64,000 nt of DNA from Clostridiales bacterium (GTDB lineage Bacteria; Bacillota; Clostridia; Christensenellales; CAG-314). Location: assembly GCA_022508305.1 (NCBI GenBank), contig JAFLVM010000001.1, positions 437,347-501,346 on the forward strand, given 5' to 3'. The notes under the pieces were generated by a model. That model was not told the origin of the DNA. It did no database searches and saw nothing but the letters and a program-made list of their open reading frames with translations. The translations under genes and the position numbers were made by a program. Shown one piece after another: positions 9,641 to 18,226 of the stretch (position 1 is its first letter; each line of letters opens with the position of its first letter).

Positions 9641-10933
9641 TTATGCTATTGTGTTTTCCTTTTTGAGTAGGTCAAGCAGGCTGTCCGTTACCGCTTGATT
9701 TTCGAAGTAGTACCTGTCGGAATCTTGCAGTTGCTTGCTAAACTCTTCGTAGGTGGAGCCGATTTGCTCGGCGTACGCTTTGATTTTCGCCTCGACTGCC
9801 TTTTTGCCTGCCTTAAGTTTTTCAGCTTTTACTATTTCCTCGAAAACAAGGCGGGTGTGAACGGACTTTTCAGCGCGGTTGCGGTACTCTTCACGAATGT
9901 CACTCATAGTCTTGTCGGTGTACTTAAAGTAACTGTCGATATTCAAGCCTTGATAACTGAGTTGATATTTGAAGTCCTCAACGTACTGGTCGATTTGCTC
10001 TTCAATCATCTCAACTGGAATGTCGATTTTGGTGTTTTCAACAACAGTTTCGATAAGCTTGTTCTCGTCTGCGCGCTCAGCGTCCTTGGCGTATCTGTCG
10101 GCAATGGACTTCTTGATGTCAGCTTTGTAATCCTTGAGAGTGCTAAATTCGCTGACGTCCTTGGCAAATTCGTCGTCAAGCTCGGGCAACTCCTTGACGG
10201 TGATGCCGTTGATTTTAACGGTAAACACAGCGGGCTTACCCTTGAGCTCCTCTGCGTGATACTCGGCGGGGAAAGTAACGTTGATGTCACGCGTTTCGCC
10301 AATGTTCATGCCAACAAGTTGCTCTTCAAATCCCTCGATAAAGGTGTGTGAACCGATTGTGAGGGTTTGCTTTTCAGCCGTCCCGCCCTCAAACGCAACA
10401 CCGTCCACCTTTCCGCTGTAGTCAAGGTTGACTTGGTCGCCGTCTTGAACAGCTCTGTCCGTAACCTCGATGAAACGCGCGTTACGTTCGCGAACCTTCG
10501 ACAGTTCAGCGTCTACGTCTGACGTTTTTACCTTTTGCGGAGCGGTTTTGGCGATTGTCAAGCCCTTGTACTGTCCAAGAGTGAACTCCGGACGTACGGT
10601 AACGACGACTGCAAACGTCACGCCTTTGTCGTCTGACTTGATGGACTTGTCGTCAATAGCAGGACGAGCAACAGGCTCTACTCCTTTATTTTTATCCAAA
10701 AATTCGCTGTAATATTCTTGCGCGCAAATATAAAGCGCGTCCTCGAAGAAAAGACCCTTGCCGTAGCGTTGTTCCAAAACGTTCTTGGGTACGTGACCTT
10801 TTCTGAAGCCAGGCACGTTGTATTTGCCCTTGTTTTGCTCGTAGGCGCGTCTGTCAAATGCTGCCCAATCCTCTAAAGCAACCTTGAAGGTGATCGTCAA
10901 AGTGTTTTTTTCTCTATTTTGCGTGTATTTCAT
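9641..10933 (-). CDS. tig: Trigger factor, ribosome-associated chaperone
   Basis: Trigger factor binds the ribosome at the exit tunnel and shields nascent chains. The 430-residue product has the N-terminal ribosome-binding domain (about 1-145) with a variant of the signature loop, GFRKGHVPKN, then an FKBP-type peptidyl-prolyl isomerase domain (about 150-245; DGDQVNLDYSGKVDG) and a helical C-terminal arm domain. Start ATG follows CGGAGG. It is first in the tig-clpP-clpX unit and has its own promoter. Confidence 0.96.
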   Translation of the reverse strand: MKYTQNREKNTLTITFKVALEDWAAFDRRAYEQNKGKYNVPGFRKGHVPKNVLEQRYGKGLFFEDALYICAQEYYSEFLDKNKGVEPVARPAIDDKSIKSDDKGVTFAVVVTVRPEFTLGQYKGLTIAKTAPQKVKTSDVDAELSKVRERNARFIEVTDRAVQDGDQVNLDYSGKVDGVAFEGGTAEKQTLTIGSHTFIEGFEEQLVGMNIGETRDINVTFPAEYHAEELKGKPAVFTVKINGITVKELPELDDEFAKDVSEFSTLKDYKADIKKSIADRYAKDAERADENKLIETVVENTKIDIPVEMIEEQIDQYVEDFKYQLSYQGLNIDSYFKYTDKTMSDIREEYRNRAEKSVHTRLVFEEIVKAEKLKAGKKAVEAKIKAYAEQIGSTYEEFSKQLQDSDRYYFENQAVTDSLLDLLKKENTIA

Positions 10934-10973
10934 TTTTGTCCTCCGACATTGTTATTTATTCCAACAGTTTGAT

Positions 10974-11002
10974 ATTATAACACATATATAAGATTTAATC
11001 AA
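10974..11002 (-). promoter_or_regulatory. Sigma-A promoter of tig-clpP-clpX
   Basis: The minus strand has TTGATT (10997-11002), a 17-bp spacer and a perfect TATAAT (10974-10979) with an extended-10 TGT in front. The leader would be about 35 nt. The region to the left promoter of rqcH forms a divergent control region. Confidence 0.8.
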
Positions 11003-11105
11003 TCAAATTATCGGTTATTTCCACAGTGCAGAAAGATGAGTCCGCTCAGCGACTCGCTTAATTTACGTAACCGTAAGCTGTAATTCATTGTTTAAAGAAA
11101 TTTTC

Positions 11106-11133
11106 TTGATTTTTTTTAAAATTTTGGTAAAAT
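11106..11133 (+). promoter_or_regulatory. Likely promoter of rqcH
   Basis: The plus strand has TTGATT (11106-11111), a 16-bp T/A-rich spacer and TAAAAT (11128-11133), about 32 nt before the rqcH ATG. Confidence 0.6.
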
Positions 11134-11164
11134 TAATGGTACAAGAACTTCACGGAGCGCAAAT

Positions 11165-12868
11165 ATGGCTTACGACGCGTTAACGCTGTCGGTGTTGCGA
11201 GACGAGTTTGCAGAAACGCTTGTAGGCGGCAAAATCACCAAAATTTACCAGCCGGAAAGAGATGAAATCCTGCTGTTTGTGTTCAACAGACAGACCTACA
11301 AGCTGCTAATCTCCTCCAACGCCAACGTCAACAGAATACACCTCACGGAAATGCCGACGGACAATCCCAAGACTGCGCCGTCATTTTGCATGCTGTTGAG
11401 AAAGCACCTGACTAACGCCACGATAGTTGCCGTCAACCAAATGCCGTACGAGCGCGTGTTGGAGTTCCAACTACAAGTCAACGACGAGCTTGGATACAAA
11501 AAAGACATGCGGCTTGTTTTCGAGTTGACAGGTAAAACCTCCAACATAATTTTGACGGACGGCGACTACGTAATTTGCGACAGCATAAAACATCTACCGC
11601 AGGACTTGAACAGTTCGAGAATTATCATGGCAGGCGCAAAATATGCGTTTTTCCCACCCCAGGTCAAGATTTTACCTTTTGACTTGCCGCGGGTAAGAGA
11701 ATTTTTGGCAGGCTGCAACACTCCTCTGCGCAAGACGCTACCCGAGGTTTTACTGGGCGTATCGCAAACTACCGTCAACGAAATTTTGTACGGTATTGAC
11801 GAGAACGATCACACCGCACTCAACAACAGCCTCGTTGTAGACAGGCTGTCGATGTACAAGGCAAACCTCGAAAACAAAAAGCCCAACGTAGTACTTGTAG
11901 ACGGCACGCCTGTTGAAGTGTGTCCGTTCGACTACCAATCAAAGAATGGCGAAAAAATTTTTTACGACACGTTGAACCGCGCGCATGACAACTACTATTT
12001 TCTTTTGGACAAGGCGCAGCGCTTCAACGACAAGGCGAAATCAGTGTCTACGGTTGTCAAAAATGCCGTGTCACGGACAGAAAAGAAGCTCGCAATTCAA
12101 CGTCAGAGTGTACTTGAAGCGGAAAACCGTGAAATTTACAAGCAGTACGGCGATTTGATACTGTCCAATCTGTGGAATATTTCTAAGGACAGTGAAAGTC
12201 TGACCTGCTACAACTACTACGACAACAGTGAAGTCACCGTACCGTTAGATAAGGCGCTCACACCCCAACAAAATGCGCAAGCGTACTACAAAAAGTACCG
12301 AAAGCTCAAATCCTCCGCCGAACACAACGGCAGATTGGTGGAAGAAAACACAAAATTGCTTGAATACCTGCAAACTATAAAGCAAAACCTGCGTTTCTGC
12401 AGCGAGCCTGACGATTTGCAGCAAATTCGCGACGAATTGGCATCTCTTGGACTAATCCGCGAAAAGCAAACGGGCAAAAAGAAGGTTGACGCGCCTTTAA
12501 AACCGCTTCACTACGACATTGGCGGCTACTCGGTGTACGTAGGCAAAAACAACATTCAAAACAATTTCGTAACATTCAAACTGGCGCGCGCTGAGGACGT
12601 TTGGCTACACACGCAGAAGATACACTCCTCACACGTGGTTATTGTCAACGACAAGGGCGGCGAAGTACCCGACAGCGTAATTGTCGCTGCGGCGGAAATT
12701 TGCGCCTTCTACTCGCAAGCAAGCGGCGGTAGTAAAATCCCCGTAGACTACACCGCTCGCGCCAACGTCAAAAAACCAAACAAAGCTCCTCTCGGCTTCG
12801 CTGTGTACAACGTCTACAACACGATTCTCGTCAATCCCGACAGGCATATAACACAGTTAAAGCAGTGA
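11165..12868 (+). CDS. rqcH: RqcH / NFACT family ribosome quality control protein
   Basis: RqcH (Rqc2/NEMF homologue, once called FbpA) binds stalled 50S-peptidyl-tRNA complexes and recruits alanyl-tRNA to add alanine tails that mark the chain for proteolysis. The NFACT-N domain is residues about 1-200, followed by helix-hairpin-helix and coiled-coil arms (about 270-420) and the NFACT-R domain (about 450-560) with VWLHTQKIHSSHVVI. The motif usually written Asp-Arg in NFACT-N reads Glu96-Arg97 here (MPYERVLEF). Start ATG follows GGAG. It is transcribed divergently from the protease genes that would clear its products. Confidence 0.92.
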   Translation: MAYDALTLSVLRDEFAETLVGGKITKIYQPERDEILLFVFNRQTYKLLISSNANVNRIHLTEMPTDNPKTAPSFCMLLRKHLTNATIVAVNQMPYERVLEFQLQVNDELGYKKDMRLVFELTGKTSNIILTDGDYVICDSIKHLPQDLNSSRIIMAGAKYAFFPPQVKILPFDLPRVREFLAGCNTPLRKTLPEVLLGVSQTTVNEILYGIDENDHTALNNSLVVDRLSMYKANLENKKPNVVLVDGTPVEVCPFDYQSKNGEKIFYDTLNRAHDNYYFLLDKAQRFNDKAKSVSTVVKNAVSRTEKKLAIQRQSVLEAENREIYKQYGDLILSNLWNISKDSESLTCYNYYDNSEVTVPLDKALTPQQNAQAYYKKYRKLKSSAEHNGRLVEENTKLLEYLQTIKQNLRFCSEPDDLQQIRDELASLGLIREKQTGKKKVDAPLKPLHYDIGGYSVYVGKNNIQNNFVTFKLARAEDVWLHTQKIHSSHVVIVNDKGGEVPDSVIVAAAEICAFYSQASGGSKIPVDYTARANVKKPNKAPLGFAVYNVYNTILVNPDRHITQLKQ

Positions 12869-12910
12869 CTGTTTTTTGAAAAGCTTACAACCGAAAAAAG
12901 TAAAACAAAA

Positions 12911-12939
12911 CCCCATATTGCAAAAAACGCAATATGGGG
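12911..12939. terminator. Bidirectional terminator between rqcH and the zinc-ribbon gene
   Basis: A perfect 11-bp stem CCCCATATTGC / GCAATATGGGG with a 7-nt loop has A-rich sequence before it and TTAAAATTTTTT after it. It can stop both convergent transcripts. Confidence 0.92.
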
Positions 12940-12963
12940 TTAAAATTTTTTATATTTTGCGGT

Positions 12964-13398
12964 TTAAAGCGCGATTATAAACAAAAAGAATATCAAGATG
13001 TAAACCAACGCAACGTAGAACATCGTAACCATAATTACGATAATCCACAATGCGCAAAGTACTGCGCCCACTACTAAACCTGCTATCGCAAAGCCTTTGC
13101 CGCGCTGTTTGTTTTTTACCGTCTTGACTAATCCGACAATCGAGCACACCACGCCTGCTACAGCGAAGGGAAGTCCGCCGCCAAAAGGAAATCCCGAAGA
13201 CCCACTCGATACTATCAGCGTAAGCATCGTCACAAAGACAGACACAAGGGAAAGAATAAATCCCACCAAAGCGACAGGATTGAGTTTGGTTTGAGTTACT
13301 TGAACTTCCTGCGCCCTGACTGTTGTCGGACAACCGCATTTAAGGCAGAATGCCGCGTCATCAGTCAGCTCCGCGCCACAGTGTGTACAAAACTTCAT
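12964..13398 (-). CDS. Zinc-ribbon DUF4190-type membrane protein
   Basis: The 144-residue product begins with a zinc ribbon (FCTHCGAEL ... FCLKCGC, four Cys), followed by a linker and membrane segments: a paired hydrophobic block (about 42-95, ALVGFILSLVSVFV and GVVCSIVGLVKT) typical of DUF4190, and two further hydrophobic helices to the C-terminus. The basic loop NKQRGKGFAIAGLVVGA is the DUF4190 hallmark. AGAGGTGG precedes the ATG. It is 29 bp downstream of a paralogue and probably arose by tandem duplication. Function is unknown; a cytoplasmic metal-binding head on a membrane anchor can be inferred. Confidence 0.8.
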   Translation of the reverse strand: MKFCTHCGAELTDDAAFCLKCGCPTTVRAQEVQVTQTKLNPVALVGFILSLVSVFVTMLTLIVSSGSSGFPFGGGLPFAVAGVVCSIVGLVKTVKNKQRGKGFAIAGLVVGAVLCALWIIVIMVTMFYVALVYILIFFLFIIAL

Positions 13399-13427
13399 AA
13401 AGCCACCTCTATACGTTCCGATTTACC

Positions 13428-13772
13428 TTACGGTATGAGAGTCATCCAATAAAAGAAACCAAACAGCGACGTACAAGCCCCTATTACGATTCCTGTAATT
13501 GCAAACTCTTTGCCACGTTGTCCCTTGATGCTCTTGACTTCCTTCAGTCCGACGATGGAACAAACCAAGCCTGCAATACTTGCCATGCCGAAAAAGTTGA
13601 CAAAAATAACCAAGCTGACCAACGACAAGATAAAGCCAATCAGCGCGCAAACGTTCGTCTTGAGCTTTTGGGTGACAGTTGTCGCAGGATTATCGTTTGT
13701 CCAACATCCGCATTTCGGGCAAACAACCGCCTCGTCAAGCAATTCTGATCCACAATGACCACAATATTTCAT
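13428..13772 (-). CDS. Zinc-ribbon DUF4190-type membrane protein (paralogue)
   Basis: This 114-residue protein has the same architecture as its downstream neighbour: zinc ribbon (YCGHCGSEL ... VCPKCGC), linker, then two to three membrane helices with CALIGFILSLVSLVI and GQRGKEFAITGIVIGA. It lacks the extra C-terminal hydrophobic helix of the other copy. The ATG follows GGGGG. Function is unknown. Confidence 0.8.
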   Translation of the reverse strand: MKYCGHCGSELLDEAVVCPKCGCWTNDNPATTVTQKLKTNVCALIGFILSLVSLVIFVNFFGMASIAGLVCSIVGLKEVKSIKGQRGKEFAITGIVIGACTSLFGFFYWMTLIP

Positions 13773-13818
13773 AAATACCCCCGTGATGTGATTGCTTTCT
13801 ACCGTTACAACAATACAA

Positions 13819-13848
13819 AAATCACTTTTGTCCCACTTTCCGTGATTT
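13819..13848 (-). terminator. Terminator after the rluD operon
   Basis: On the minus strand the 7-bp stem AAATCAC / GTGATTT with a 16-nt loop is followed by TTGTATT. It lies about 100 nt after the last gene of the comEA-like to carbamoyltransferase-like operon. The opposite strand also has a T-run. Confidence 0.55.
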
Positions 13849-13947
13849 TTTTGAAAATATTTTTAAATTATTCTATTCAATTACACTCACGCCTTGAACC
13901 TGTAAGGTTATGATGTGTAACAAATTGTAAGATAGCTTAAATCAGCG

Positions 13948-14784
13948 TTAATCTCTCTGCAACAAATACAACACCGCCATTGCCACGGCAACGTAGCAGC
14001 TTTCGCGAGTGTTCACTATGTTGTGTTGGTATTCCTTGATACCCACCTTGTCTACTATGTAGCGACTGCCAAGTAAAGGACAGTTAATCCGAGCCTTGTC
14101 CATTAAAGACTCCGCAATTCCACCGCTTGTTCCGTAGTACTTTTCGGGGTCGGAGAAGGTTGCAAGTCCAAGGTCAACCACCGCGTCCGCTCCCGAAAAC
14201 GCCGCCTCAGCCCTGTCGATTACGATACCCTTCCTCGTGGTTACAAAGTCGTCGGCAGGCAAATACCAAATCATGTTGGAACCGAAAAGCTGCAAACAGT
14301 GATTGAGTTCGTTTATTTTGTTGACGTCGCGGTTGCCAACTGCAAGCACGTTGAGATTTTGCAATCCGTCCAGCTTACTGTTTAGCGCCATCAAATCCGC
14401 CAAAACACCAATTGGGTCGTACTGACTTGAGCCGCCGTTTACTACCCCCGCGCGTGACGTGTCGGCAAAGCTCTTGGCAAGGTTGCCGTTGTCGCAGGAA
14501 ATGACTAAAGTGTTGACGCCCATGCTGTCAAAGGTACGGCACTGCGACAAAATGTCCTCCGCGCCAAAAACGGGACAAGCCGTGCCGGAAAGATACGCTG
14601 TCGCAAGCTGAAACGCCGTACTGGATACGCATGGCTTCGACCACACTCCCGCAACGACGTGTCCTATTAGTTGAGGTCCCTTTTTGTAGTTTGTGTTGAC
14701 AATCCTGCGCATTTGCGTTGCGACTTCAAGAATGTTGCTTATTTCGTTTTTCGTCAAATCTGTTAGCGTAAGTAGATGTTTCAT
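13948..14784 (-). CDS. Degenerate aspartate/ornithine carbamoyltransferase-fold protein
   Basis: The 278-residue protein aligns by eye along its whole length with aspartate/ornithine carbamoyltransferases: an N-terminal LTLTDLTKNEISNILEVA like ISINDLSRDDLNLVL, a central GVLADLMALNSKLDGLQNLNVLAVGN matching the second-domain entry, and a C-terminal AVAMAVLYLL helix. The substrate residues are not kept. The S-T-R-T-R carbamoyl-phosphate loop reads S-K-P-C-V, and the HPTQ motif reads YDPI. It therefore probably does not catalyse the normal reaction. The start is ATG with GAGGTG upstream, seven bases after rluD. No other pyrimidine or arginine genes are near. Confidence 0.7.
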   Translation of the reverse strand: MKHLLTLTDLTKNEISNILEVATQMRRIVNTNYKKGPQLIGHVVAGVWSKPCVSSTAFQLATAYLSGTACPVFGAEDILSQCRTFDSMGVNTLVISCDNGNLAKSFADTSRAGVVNGGSSQYDPIGVLADLMALNSKLDGLQNLNVLAVGNRDVNKINELNHCLQLFGSNMIWYLPADDFVTTRKGIVIDRAEAAFSGADAVVDLGLATFSDPEKYYGTSGGIAESLMDKARINCPLLGSRYIVDKVGIKEYQHNIVNTRESCYVAVAMAVLYLLQRD

Positions 14785-14791
14785 ATACACC

Positions 14792-15703
14792 TCAACTTTT
14801 TTTATTTCTTAGTGACGTCAATACCTTTTCAAAATAGTTGGGAATAGGCGCCGAAAAACTCATCTGCTGTCCCGTCGTGGGATGCGTAAACGAGAGCTGC
14901 GCTGCATGCAACAGCTGTCCGTCAAGGTTGAAGCGACACTTGGCGTAGCCGTAGGTTTTGTCGCCCACTACAGGATGTCCTAAATACTTTGCGTGTACGC
15001 GAATTTGGTGCGTACGCCCCGTTTTTAGCTCGAATTGCGCAAACGTGTAGCCGTCAAAGCGCTCCAGCACAGTGTAGTACGTCAACGCGTTTCGACCGTC
15101 AGGAACGACGTCCATCTTTTTCCTGTCGGTGCGAGAACGCCCTATCGGTTTGTCAACGAAGCCGCTATCGGTTTTGAGTACGCCCTCCAAAAGAGCAACG
15201 TATATGCGGCGGCACTCCTTTTGTTGAATTTGCCGCTGCAATTCCACGTGCGCGCGATCGTTTTTGGCAATTACAAGCAGTCCGCTCGTGTCTTTGTCCA
15301 AACGGTGTACTATTCCCGGACGCAAAACTCCGTTGATACCTGACAAGTCCTTGATGTGATACAAAAGAGCGTTTACAAGAGTGCCCTCGTAGACGTTGTT
15401 TGCCGGGTGAACGGTCATTCCCTGCGGTTTGTTAATTACCGCAAGATCCGCGTCCTCATACACTATGTCCAAGGGGATGTTTTGCGGGGTGACGTTCAAT
15501 GGGATTTCGTCAGGCAAAAGGACGCTTACAACACTTTCCGCCTTGACCGAAGAAGCAACCTTGCTCACGACAACGCCGTCAACGGTTACGTTGCCCTGTG
15601 TGATTAGCTTTTGGGCGTGACTGCGAGTCAACCCGCTGTTTTCCGACACAAAGACGTCAAGCCGCCTTGCGTCCTCTTCACACGTCAGTTCTATCTTCCT
15701 CAT
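14792..15703 (-). CDS. rluD: RluA-family 23S rRNA/tRNA pseudouridine synthase
   Basis: The protein has an N-terminal S4 RNA-binding domain (about 12-70) and an RluA-type pseudouridine synthase domain with the catalytic motif HRLDKDTSG (133-141, Asp136). Length 303 matches the YlyB/RluD group. The target uridines cannot be read from sequence. The start lies inside the lspA 3' end (26-bp overlap), so it is translated in the same operon; the lspA-rluD pair is conserved in Firmicutes. Confidence 0.93.
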   Translation of the reverse strand: MRKIELTCEEDARRLDVFVSENSGLTRSHAQKLITQGNVTVDGVVVSKVASSVKAESVVSVLLPDEIPLNVTPQNIPLDIVYEDADLAVINKPQGMTVHPANNVYEGTLVNALLYHIKDLSGINGVLRPGIVHRLDKDTSGLLVIAKNDRAHVELQRQIQQKECRRIYVALLEGVLKTDSGFVDKPIGRSRTDRKKMDVVPDGRNALTYYTVLERFDGYTFAQFELKTGRTHQIRVHAKYLGHPVVGDKTYGYAKCRFNLDGQLLHAAQLSFTHPTTGQQMSFSAPIPNYFEKVLTSLRNKKS

Positions 15704-16349
15704 GTGATTGCTCCGCAGTATGTTCGGTGTTTACTTTTGTATTTTCTTTTTCACCGTCTTCGCCCTGTTCCTGCTTTGCCTTGCGTTCCTTGAGAAAACT
15801 GAACAGCAGCGAGTCCGGATCTAAAAATACAATCGCAAGTAGCGCAAGTATCACGCCAACGACGAGAAAACTGTCCGCCCCGTTGAATATGCCGAAAAAG
15901 CCTTCAACTTGAATAAAGTCGCGTACTGCTCCTGTGAAAAAGCCGTCCTCTGCGAACCTAACACGGTCAATTGCGTTGCCTAAAGTACCGCCAATGATGA
16001 AGGCAAACGCCACCTGTCCCCACACGCTGCGGGTGCGGCTACGCCACAAAAGATAACCGAAAACGGGCAATCCAATCAACGTCATGGCAAAGAACAACCA
16101 GTTTCTCCACGCCAGTCCTGAAAACATGCTACCGGTCGCGCCCGTATTCGTTGTCCAAGTGAGTGTGAGCCAATTACCCAAAATGGGAATGTTGCGGCTG
16201 TTGTGTTCCACGGCGTAATTTGCAACGGCAATTTCTACGTAATGCTTGCTTATTTGGTCAATGGCAATGCACGCGGCAATCACCGCAACGTACACGGCTA
16301 AAAATACTGGTATTGAAAGCGGTTTGCGTTCTTTCTTTTGCTTTTTCAT
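15678..16349 (-). CDS. lspA: Lipoprotein signal peptidase (signal peptidase II)
   Basis: LspA is the integral-membrane aspartyl protease that cuts prolipoprotein signal peptides. Four membrane segments are visible and the two catalytic aspartates lie in GNAIDR (Asp128) and FNGADS (Asp159; the usual form is FNVADS or FNIADS). The protein is about 50 residues longer than typical because of a hydrophilic Glu/Lys-rich C-terminal tail that also carries the overlap with rluD. It would process the lipoproteins encoded at 21345 and 36350 in this window. Confidence 0.95.
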   Translation of the reverse strand: MKKQKKERKPLSIPVFLAVYVAVIAACIAIDQISKHYVEIAVANYAVEHNSRNIPILGNWLTLTWTTNTGATGSMFSGLAWRNWLFFAMTLIGLPVFGYLLWRSRTRSVWGQVAFAFIIGGTLGNAIDRVRFAEDGFFTGAVRDFIQVEGFFGIFNGADSFLVVGVILALLAIVFLDPDSLLFSFLKERKAKQEQGEDGEKENTKVNTEHTAEQSHEEDRTDV

Positions 16350-16434
16350 GCTTGTTTTTACTCTTGCTTTTATTTAATGAGAGTGAAAATTTTGTCAAAA
16401 TTCCCACCCCATGTTCATTTTTGTGATTTTCGTT

Positions 16435-17676
16435 CTATTTCTTGAAAGAGAAAATATCTTCAATTTCGTCGTTCTTGCGCTTGTCCTCATCGCCCTTGAA
16501 TGTGAAGATATCTTCAGCGGCAGGTTTGTCAAACACCTTTTCCGCCTTGACGTCGGCGGAACCGAGAATGGCATTCTTTTGCAGTTTGCGATTGTACAGT
16601 ACCGTTGCAACGACAAGTCCAACGAGTATTACGACTGCCACGATTGTAGGCCACCAGTAGTTGTAGGTCAGGTTGAGGTTTACGAGCTGACTACGGGCGT
16701 TTTCCGCAACGGAAACAAAGCTACTACTCAACACAGTGTTCGCCACCGCGTCAGCAACCGTTTGAATACGCGAAGTAAAGTCGGTGGGAAGATAGTCAAA
16801 TTTGTCGTTCGTAGTGTTGATGTTACCAGTGTCCACGTCCCAAGAACCAATGGAATAGTTGCCCGAGAAGAACAGCGCAGTTGGAATACCTCTAAGTCTA
16901 AAAGGCGTGTGGTCGCTACCCTGCACGAGTTCGTAGTAGCCGTAGCCGAAGCTCCTGTCATATTCCGAATAGGTGCCGCGCGCGTAGGGCTTTTCCTTGA
17001 TACCGCTCGCGTTACTCAAAATCAGGTTGGCGAGGTCGGTTCTTTTGTTTTCGCACATGAGGTACAGGTTGTCACCGCTTGCTATGCTGTCCACGTTGAA
17101 CATGACGAGAGTGTTATTTATTTCCTCTTCCGACATACCGCCAGCCACAACGTTACTGTAGCCGTTGACGTAGTGACCGGAACCGAGCAGTCCGTTCTCT
17201 TCGCCATCAAAAGCCACAAAAATTACGTTGAATGGCAACTCACTCCTGTGTTGGTACAAAGTTTTGAAAATTTGCACTAACGCCGCTACTCCGCACGCGT
17301 TGTCCGCAGCGCCCTCGCCCGCCGTTGTGTCGTAGTGAGCGCCGATAATAATTTGTTTTGTTGCGCCCTGAACTTCCAGCCGCGCCTCTACGTTGTAGTA
17401 GTTGTCGCCGTCCAAACTGAAGCGTTTTGCGGTAACGTTGTTACCGTCATTGCCAATTACTTCCTTGAAAGACTGCACGATGAAGTCTCTCGCGCCCTCT
17501 TTGTCATTGGCGCCGTTGAATTCGCACAACGTCTTTACAAAGGCTTTTATTTCTTCATTCACAGCGTCGTTTGTACTTTGCTCGGCAATTACAACGGGGG
17601 TTGCTGCAATGCAAACAAGTACTACGCACAGCGCTATCAAAACAAATGCGAAACCGAATTTAGCAATTTTTCTCAT
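16435..17676 (-). CDS. Membrane-anchored M28-family zinc metallopeptidase
   Basis: The protein starts with a signal/anchor helix (residues about 8-30). The extracytoplasmic M28 domain has the co-catalytic zinc ligands: His114 (IGAHYDT), Asp125 (GAADNACG), the Glu159-Glu160 pair (AFDGEENG), Asp196 (FNVDS) and a late His (GSDHTPF). A second membrane helix (YNYWWPTIVAVVILVGLVV region) and a charged cytoplasmic tail follow, so both ends are inside the cell. The ATG at 17676 follows GGGGTGG and overlaps the stop of the preceding gene by ATGA. An aminopeptidase role is likely; the substrate is unknown. Confidence 0.88.
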   Translation of the reverse strand: MRKIAKFGFAFVLIALCVVLVCIAATPVVIAEQSTNDAVNEEIKAFVKTLCEFNGANDKEGARDFIVQSFKEVIGNDGNNVTAKRFSLDGDNYYNVEARLEVQGATKQIIIGAHYDTTAGEGAADNACGVAALVQIFKTLYQHRSELPFNVIFVAFDGEENGLLGSGHYVNGYSNVVAGGMSEEEINNTLVMFNVDSIASGDNLYLMCENKRTDLANLILSNASGIKEKPYARGTYSEYDRSFGYGYYELVQGSDHTPFRLRGIPTALFFSGNYSIGSWDVDTGNINTTNDKFDYLPTDFTSRIQTVADAVANTVLSSSFVSVAENARSQLVNLNLTYNYWWPTIVAVVILVGLVVATVLYNRKLQKNAILGSADVKAEKVFDKPAAEDIFTFKGDEDKRKNDEIEDIFSFKK

Positions 17677-18215
17677 AGCACCACCCCGAAAACAAACGCG
17701 CAAACTAAGTACACTATCGCCACGTTACGGAAGTAAAACGGCTTAGTGACGTCGTTGAAATAGAGCTTGGAGGTTACAGCATAAAACCAAATTACGCAGC
17801 CAAGCGATGTGACGAAGGGGAACAGCACGTCTCCCCAAACAAGCAGCAACGGCGTAAACAGGTTGATAAGCCTTAACGCGCCGCACACAAGGTAGTACAA
17901 AGTGATAAACACGTGCGCAAGCAAGGCGTATTCGGCTCTCGGAACGTTGTGAAAACGCGACACGTTCAAAAAAGTCTTTGTCAAAAACGGCACCAAAAAC
18001 ATCAGTCCGACGCCGAGCACGGCAGACGTGAAAAACGCCACCATCATGGTGTACGACGCGGAAAAGCCGTAAAATCCCATGCCAGACATTTCGCGCAAAG
18101 TCATTTGCGCAACGGTCATACTGGTCTGCCAACTGTACAGCACGTATGCAAGCACAAATGCAATACGCACTAAAATATTGGACAGTCGGTAGTTAGATCT
18201 CAATTTGCTAAACAA
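17673..18215 (-). CDS. Conserved membrane protein of unknown function
   Basis: The 180-residue product has about five membrane helices, connected by short loops, with no recognised motif. The start is TTG, preceded by GAGAGGTG at proper spacing. It lies 11 bp after holA and is coupled by ATGA to the M28 peptidase, so the two membrane proteins are probably made together and may work together. Nothing in the sequence identifies a transported substrate or an enzyme. Confidence 0.7.
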   Translation of the reverse strand: MFSKLRSNYRLSNILVRIAFVLAYVLYSWQTSMTVAQMTLREMSGMGFYGFSASYTMMVAFFTSAVLGVGLMFLVPFLTKTFLNVSRFHNVPRAEYALLAHVFITLYYLVCGALRLINLFTPLLLVWGDVLFPFVTSLGCVIWFYAVTSKLYFNDVTKPFYFRNVAIVYLVCAFVFGVVL

Positions 18216-18226
18216 ATTTCACCTCT

